Assembly (NCBI GenBank): GCA_913031655.1 | Contig: CAJWFY010000064.1 | Coordinates: 1-7,821, forward strand | DNA: 7,821 nucleotides | Direction: 5' to 3' | Origin: an uncultured Flavobacteriaceae bacterium | Lineage (GTDB): Bacteria; Bacteroidota; Bacteroidia; Flavobacteriales; Flavobacteriaceae | Shown here: piece by piece, positions 3,968 to 7,821 of the stretch | How positions within the stretch are numbered: the stretch's first letter is position 1 | Layout of the letters: each line of letters opens with the position of its first letter | The notes under the pieces: generated by a model | Databases searched by the model: none | Seen by the model: the letters and a program-made list of their open reading frames with translations, nothing else | Told to the model about the DNA's origin: nothing | Made by a program: the position numbers and the translations under genes

Positions 3968-6643
3968 ATGGCTATACAAAACAACCTTATACTTTCTGGA
4001 TTAGAACCATTAATTGTTTCTGAGCAATCAAATTTTGTCAATGTTGGAGAGCGAACCAATGTGACTGGGTCTAAGAAATTTTTAAGATTAATTGAACAAG
4101 ATAAATTCTCAGAAGCTTTAGAGGTCGCAAGAGATCAAGTTGAAGGTGGAGCTCAAATTATTGACATCAATATGGACGAGGGTATGATTGATGGAGCTGA
4201 AGCAATGACTAAATTTTTAAATTTAATTGCTTCTGAACCTGATATTTCTAGAGTTCCTATTATGATTGATAGCTCAAAATGGGATATTATTGAGGCTGGA
4301 CTTAAGACTGTTCAAGGTAAATGTATAGTTAATTCAATTAGTTTAAAAGAAGGTGAGAAAGAATTTGTTGCTCATGCTAAACTAGTTAAAAGATACGGCG
4401 CAGCTGTGATAGTTATGGCTTTTGATGAATCTGGACAAGCTGACAACTACAATAGAAGAATTGAAATTTGTAAAAGATCATATGATATTTTGGTTAACGA
4501 ACTTAATTTTAAGCCTCAAGATATTATTTTTGATCCTAATATTTTTCCTGTAGCTACTGGAATGGAAGAGCATCGAAAAAATGCTTTAGATTTTTTTCAA
4601 GCAACAAAATGGATTAGAACTAATTTGCCTTATGCAAGTGTGAGTGGAGGAGTTAGTAATGTTTCTTTTTCTTTTAGAGGAAATAATACGGTAAGAGAAG
4701 CCATGCATTCAGCATTTTTATATCATGCTATTAAACATGGAATGAATATGGGAATAGTTAATCCTAATATGCTTGAAATTTATGATGAAATTCCTAAAGA
4801 TTTACTTGAACATGTAGAAGATGTTTTGTTAAACCGAAGGGATGATGCAACTGAAAGATTACTAGATTTCGCAGAAAGTGTTGTAGGAGATAAAAAAGCA
4901 AAAAAATCTGTAAATAAAGAGTGGCGTAATCTTGAACTTCGAGAAAGAATTTCCTACTCATTGGTTAACGGTAAAGATGAATTCATTGTAGATGATGTAG
5001 AGCTGGCCAGATTAAGTGTGGAAAGACCTATAATGGTAATTGAAGGTCACTTGATGAGTGGTATGAACATAGTTGGAGATTTATTTGGGGAAGGAAAAAT
5101 GTTTTTGCCTCAAGTAGTTAAATCAGCCAGGGTAATGAAAAAAGCCGTTGCTCATTTACTACCCTATATTGAAGCCTCTAAGACGGATGGGTCAAGTAAT
5201 TCAGCTGGAAAAATATTAATGGCCACCGTTAAAGGAGATGTTCATGATATTGGAAAAAACATAGTTGGCGTAGTTTTAGCTTGTAATAATTTTGAAATCA
5301 TTGATTTAGGAGTAATGGTTCCACCTGAAAAAATAATTAAAACTGCCATTGAAGAAGGAGTGGATATTATTGGTTTGTCTGGGCTAATTACCCCCTCATT
5401 AGATGAGATGGTTTTTTTAGCAAAAGAACTCAAAAGATTAAACATTAATATTCCTCTTTTAATTGGTGGTGCTACAACATCTAAAGCCCACACTGCAGTT
5501 AAGATATTTCCTGAAATTAATTCGCCTGTAGTTCATGTAAATGACGCTTCTAGAGCAGTTGGTGTAGCTAGTAGCTTAATTAATAAAGATTTAAAAGAAG
5601 ATTATTGGAATGGAATTAAAAAAGATTATACTGACTTTAGAGAAAGGTTTTTGAGTAAAAAAAGTGAAAAAAGATACGTTGACTATAGCGCTTCCAAAAA
5701 CAATAATTTTCAAATTGATTTTAACCAATTTGCACCCGTTAAGCCTAACAAATTAGGAATTGAGATAATCCAAGAGATTTCTTTAGAAACCCTTGTTCCC
5801 TACATTGATTGGTCGCCATTTTTTAACACATGGGGACTTCATGGTAAATATCCAGATATTTTTGATTACGAATTGACTGGAAAACAAGCGAAAGAATTAT
5901 TTGAAGATGGGCAGATAATGCTTAAGAAAATTTTAAAAGAAAAATCTCTTACTGCAAAAGCTATATTCGGATTATTTCCAGCTAACTCTGTTGGTGATGA
6001 TATTGAAGTTTATAACTTAGAAAAAACAGAAACTATCGCTAAATTTTTAACTCTAAGACAGCAACTAAAAAAGAAACAAGGAGAGCCAAACATGGCCCTT
6101 TCAGATTTTATCGCTCCAAAAGATTCTGGAATCGAGGATTACATAGGTTGTTTTTGTGTTAGTACTGGTTTTGGATCGGATGAACTTTCTAAAGAATATG
6201 AAGATAAAATTGATGATTATAGCTCTATAATGGTAAAGGCTTTAGCTGATAGGTTTGCGGAAGCATACGCTGAATATTTACACAAGCATGTAAGATTAGA
6301 GAGGTGGGGGTATTCTTCTAATGAAAAACTTAGCAATAAGGAATTAATTCAAGAATCTTATAAAGGAATAAGACCTGCGCCAGGCTACCCAGCTTGTCCA
6401 GATCATTTAGAAAAGAGTACAATTTGGGATCTTCTAAAAGTAGAAGAATCAATTGGTGTAAAATTAACTGAAAGTTTAGCTATGTGGCCAGCATCTTCAG
6501 TCTCAGGATATTATTTTGGATCTGAAAAAGCAAAATATTTTGGTTTAGGTAATATTAACCAAGACCAATTGGAAGATTACGCATTAAGAAGAAACATAAC
6601 AATAGAAAAAGCCAAGAAATGGCTTGAACCAAATTTAAATTAG
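3968..6643 (+). CDS. metH: Methionine synthase part 2: folate, cobalamin and reactivation domains
   Basis: The rest of cobalamin-dependent methionine synthase, 891 residues. It carries a methyl group from 5-methyltetrahydrofolate to cobalamin for transfer to homocysteine on the partner chain. Domains in order are the pterin-binding barrel (about 20-285; NVGERTNVTGS 25-35, then DINMDEG and MIDSSKWD), the four-helix cobalamin cap (about 325-400; GDLFGEGKMFLPQVVKSARV), the Rossmann B12-binding domain (about 410-540) and the AdoMet-binding reactivation domain (about 570-891; RPAPGYPACPDH 802-812). The lower-ligand triad is intact: Asp424 and His426 in DVHDIG, and Ser477 in GLSGLITPS, equivalent to Asp757, His759 and Ser810 of E. 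coli. Parts 1 and 2 together total 1221 residues, nearly the 1227 of E. coli MetH, so nothing is missing. The reactivation domain implies a flavodoxin- or ferredoxin-type reductase elsewhere. metF follows 5 bases downstream. Confidence 0.97.
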   Translation: MAIQNNLILSGLEPLIVSEQSNFVNVGERTNVTGSKKFLRLIEQDKFSEALEVARDQVEGGAQIIDINMDEGMIDGAEAMTKFLNLIASEPDISRVPIMIDSSKWDIIEAGLKTVQGKCIVNSISLKEGEKEFVAHAKLVKRYGAAVIVMAFDESGQADNYNRRIEICKRSYDILVNELNFKPQDIIFDPNIFPVATGMEEHRKNALDFFQATKWIRTNLPYASVSGGVSNVSFSFRGNNTVREAMHSAFLYHAIKHGMNMGIVNPNMLEIYDEIPKDLLEHVEDVLLNRRDDATERLLDFAESVVGDKKAKKSVNKEWRNLELRERISYSLVNGKDEFIVDDVELARLSVERPIMVIEGHLMSGMNIVGDLFGEGKMFLPQVVKSARVMKKAVAHLLPYIEASKTDGSSNSAGKILMATVKGDVHDIGKNIVGVVLACNNFEIIDLGVMVPPEKIIKTAIEEGVDIIGLSGLITPSLDEMVFLAKELKRLNINIPLLIGGATTSKAHTAVKIFPEINSPVVHVNDASRAVGVASSLINKDLKEDYWNGIKKDYTDFRERFLSKKSEKRYVDYSASKNNNFQIDFNQFAPVKPNKLGIEIIQEISLETLVPYIDWSPFFNTWGLHGKYPDIFDYELTGKQAKELFEDGQIMLKKILKEKSLTAKAIFGLFPANSVGDDIEVYNLEKTETIAKFLTLRQQLKKKQGEPNMALSDFIAPKDSGIEDYIGCFCVSTGFGSDELSKEYEDKIDDYSSIMVKALADRFAEAYAEYLHKHVRLERWGYSSNEKLSNKELIQESYKGIRPAPGYPACPDHLEKSTIWDLLKVEESIGVKLTESLAMWPASSVSGYYFGSEKAKYFGLGNINQDQLEDYALRRNITIEKAKKWLEPNLN

Positions 6644-6648
6644 CTAAA

Positions 6649-7602
6649 ATGAAAGTAACGGAACATATAAAAAAAGCTAAAGGAGAAACACAATTTACAT
6701 TTGAAATTCTTCCACCTGTAAAAGGTCATAATGTTCAATCAATTTTTGACAACATAGATCCCTTAATGGAATTCAACCCTCCATTTATAGACGTTACTTA
6801 TCACAGAGAGGAACACGTTTACAACGATCTTGGTAATGGGTTGTTACAAAAAAAGGTTGTAAGAAAAAGACCAGGAACTGTTGGGATTTGTGCAGCATTA
6901 CAAAATAAATACAATGTAGATGCTATTCCACATATTCTTTGTGGAGGCTTTAATAAAGAGATCACAGAAAATTTATTAATTGATTTAGATTTTTTAGGAA
7001 TCAATAATGTTGTGGCTTTAAGAGGAGACGCTATTAAATCTGAAACTTATTTTACTCCCTCAGACGATGGGCATTCTTATGCAAGTGAACTTGTCAATCA
7101 AATTTCAGAATTAAATAAAGGAAAATATTTGGAAGAACTTGAGGTCTCTTCAAAAACCGATTTTTGCATTGGAGTTTCTGGTTATCCTGAAAAACACATG
7201 GAAGCACCAAGCATAGAAAGTGATATTCATTTTTTAAAAGAAAAAATTAAGTTAGGAGCGGATTATATAGTAACTCAAATGTTTTTTGATAACAAGAAGT
7301 TTTTTGAATTTAAAGATATTTGTAAAAAAGAAGGTATTAATGTGCCAATTATTCCAGGGATTAAGCCTATTTCAACTAAAAAACAGTTGAATATACTGCC
7401 TCACAGATTTCATTGTGATTTACCAGAAGCTTTGATTAAAGAAGTGATTAAGTGTAAAGATAATTCTCAAGTTAAAGAAGTAGGAATTGAATGGTGTATT
7501 GAGCAAAGTAAGGAACTTAAAAAAGCTGGAGTCCCATTTTTACATTATTATTCTATGGGTAAAGCAAAAAATATAAAAAAAATAGCCTCTAAAATATTTT
7601 AG
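6649..7602 (+). CDS. metF: Methylenetetrahydrofolate reductase
   Basis: Flavoenzyme that reduces 5,10-methylenetetrahydrofolate to 5-methyltetrahydrofolate, the methyl donor used by the upstream methionine synthase. The 317 residues form a single TIM barrel, slightly longer than E. coli MetF (296). Landmarks are FTFEILPP (16-23, with the catalytic-type Glu19 equivalent to Glu28 of E. coli), VTYHREE, ALRGD (123-127, with Asp127 equivalent to Asp120), FCIGVSGYPEKH, KLGADYIVTQMFFDN and IPGIKPIS. The stretch KKVVRKRPGTVGICAALQ between the second and third blocks is longer than in E. coli and accounts for part of the size difference. It starts 5 bases after the second metH gene, so it is the last clear member of the operon. 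No terminator is evident after its stop, and read-through into metK is possible. Confidence 0.97.
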   Translation: MKVTEHIKKAKGETQFTFEILPPVKGHNVQSIFDNIDPLMEFNPPFIDVTYHREEHVYNDLGNGLLQKKVVRKRPGTVGICAALQNKYNVDAIPHILCGGFNKEITENLLIDLDFLGINNVVALRGDAIKSETYFTPSDDGHSYASELVNQISELNKGKYLEELEVSSKTDFCIGVSGYPEKHMEAPSIESDIHFLKEKIKLGADYIVTQMFFDNKKFFEFKDICKKEGINVPIIPGIKPISTKKQLNILPHRFHCDLPEALIKEVIKCKDNSQVKEVGIEWCIEQSKELKKAGVPFLHYYSMGKAKNIKKIASKIF

Positions 7603-7607
7603 TGTAA

Positions 7608-7615
7608 TATATTTG
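7608..7615 (+). promoter_or_regulatory. Bacteroidota-type -7 element for metK
   Basis: TATATTTG, a perfect TAnnTTTG match, begins 5 bases after the metF stop and ends 26 bases before the metK ATG. With its flanks (TATATTTGCA) it is identical to the met operon promoter motif at 2258-2267. The predicted leader is about 20 bases, too short for a riboswitch, so this promoter would make metK independent of the SAM-II control acting on the operon upstream. Confidence 0.55.
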
Positions 7616-7641
7616 CAAATCGAAATAAATTAAAAAAAAAC

Positions 7642-7821
7642 ATGAGTTATTTATTTACTTCAGAATCTGTTAGTGAAGGTCACCCAGACAAGATTGCTGA
7701 TCAAATTAGTGATGCTTTGATCGATAATTTTTTAGCTTTTGATCCTAATTCAAAAGTTGCTTGTGAAACTTTAGTCACTACCGGTCAGGTGGTGTTGGCT
7801 GGCGAGGTTAAGTCTAAGACT
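7642..7821 (+). CDS. metK: S-adenosylmethionine synthase, N-terminal part (cut by window edge)
   Basis: Makes S-adenosylmethionine from methionine and ATP, closing the activation step of the methyl cycle. Sixty codons are visible; the family is usually 380-420 residues, and the rest lies beyond the window. The N-terminus YLFTSESVSEGHPDKIADQI is diagnostic: His14, Asp16 and Lys17 in GHPDK are ATP- and phosphate-binding residues of the family. CETLVTTGQVVLAGEV (about 41-56) follows as expected. An A-rich stretch, not a Shine-Dalgarno sequence, precedes the ATG, as is usual in Bacteroidota. It lies 39 bases after metF with its own promoter-like motif between. Its product is the presumed ligand of the riboswitch at the head of the upstream operon. 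Confidence 0.97.
   Translation, partial: MSYLFTSESVSEGHPDKIADQISDALIDNFLAFDPNSKVACETLVTTGQVVLAGEVKSKT

Noticed and set aside
3960..3970. metH as a frameshifted pseudogene
   Set aside because: The break falls between domains, the second ORF has a clean ATG and N-terminus, all key residues I checked are intact on both sides, and the combined length matches intact MetH.
5242..5493. Minus-strand ORF of 83 codons
   Set aside because: It is antisense to the conserved cobalamin-binding domain of metH part 2.
6819..7004. Minus-strand ORF of 61 codons
   Set aside because: It is antisense to metF and shows no protein features of its own.

Overview
The window looks like the chromosome of an AT-rich member of the Bacteroidota, most likely a flavobacterium-type lineage. 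Four things point there: the -7 promoter motif TAnnTTTG occurs at four gene starts, Shine-Dalgarno sequences are largely absent, the tRNA gene does not encode CCA, and methionine synthase is split into two genes. The species cannot be named from the sequence. Apart from the met operon leader this is ordinary core metabolism, and I see no mobile element, CRISPR array or defence system.

Left part, minus strand (1-2061): prs (ribose-phosphate pyrophosphokinase), rplY/ctc (ribosomal protein L25, long form with an acidic repeat tail) and the N-terminal half of pth (peptidyl-tRNA hydrolase, cut by the window edge). A promoter-like motif precedes prs, and a hairpin plus T-tract separates rplY from pth. 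Centre (2062-2423): a divergent intergenic region holding the tRNA-Leu(CAA) gene and then a compact regulatory leader. The leader consists of a TAnnTTTG promoter motif, a SAM-II-like riboswitch that begins about where transcription should start, a 32-codon upstream ORF, and a hairpin inside that ORF.

Right part, plus strand (2416-7821): a tightly packed operon of a small membrane protein (DUF6580-like, resembling ECF transporter S components), metH part 1 (homocysteine and zinc domain), metH part 2 (folate, cobalamin and reactivation domains) and metF. Intergenic gaps are 6, 1 and 5 bases. metK follows after 39 bases, apparently with its own promoter motif, and runs off the window. Together these make the activated methyl cycle: MetF produces methyl-tetrahydrofolate, the two-chain MetH transfers the methyl group through cobalamin to homocysteine, and MetK turns methionine into S-adenosylmethionine. 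That end product is the presumed ligand of the leader riboswitch, which gives feedback control.

The most interesting signal is the leader layout. The riboswitch abuts the start of the small upstream ORF rather than the first real gene, and that ORF's stop codon overlaps the start of the membrane-protein gene. This suggests a relay by translational coupling or attenuation. The second point of interest is the membrane protein's place at the head of a B12-dependent methionine operon, which hints at uptake of cobalamin or a related compound.
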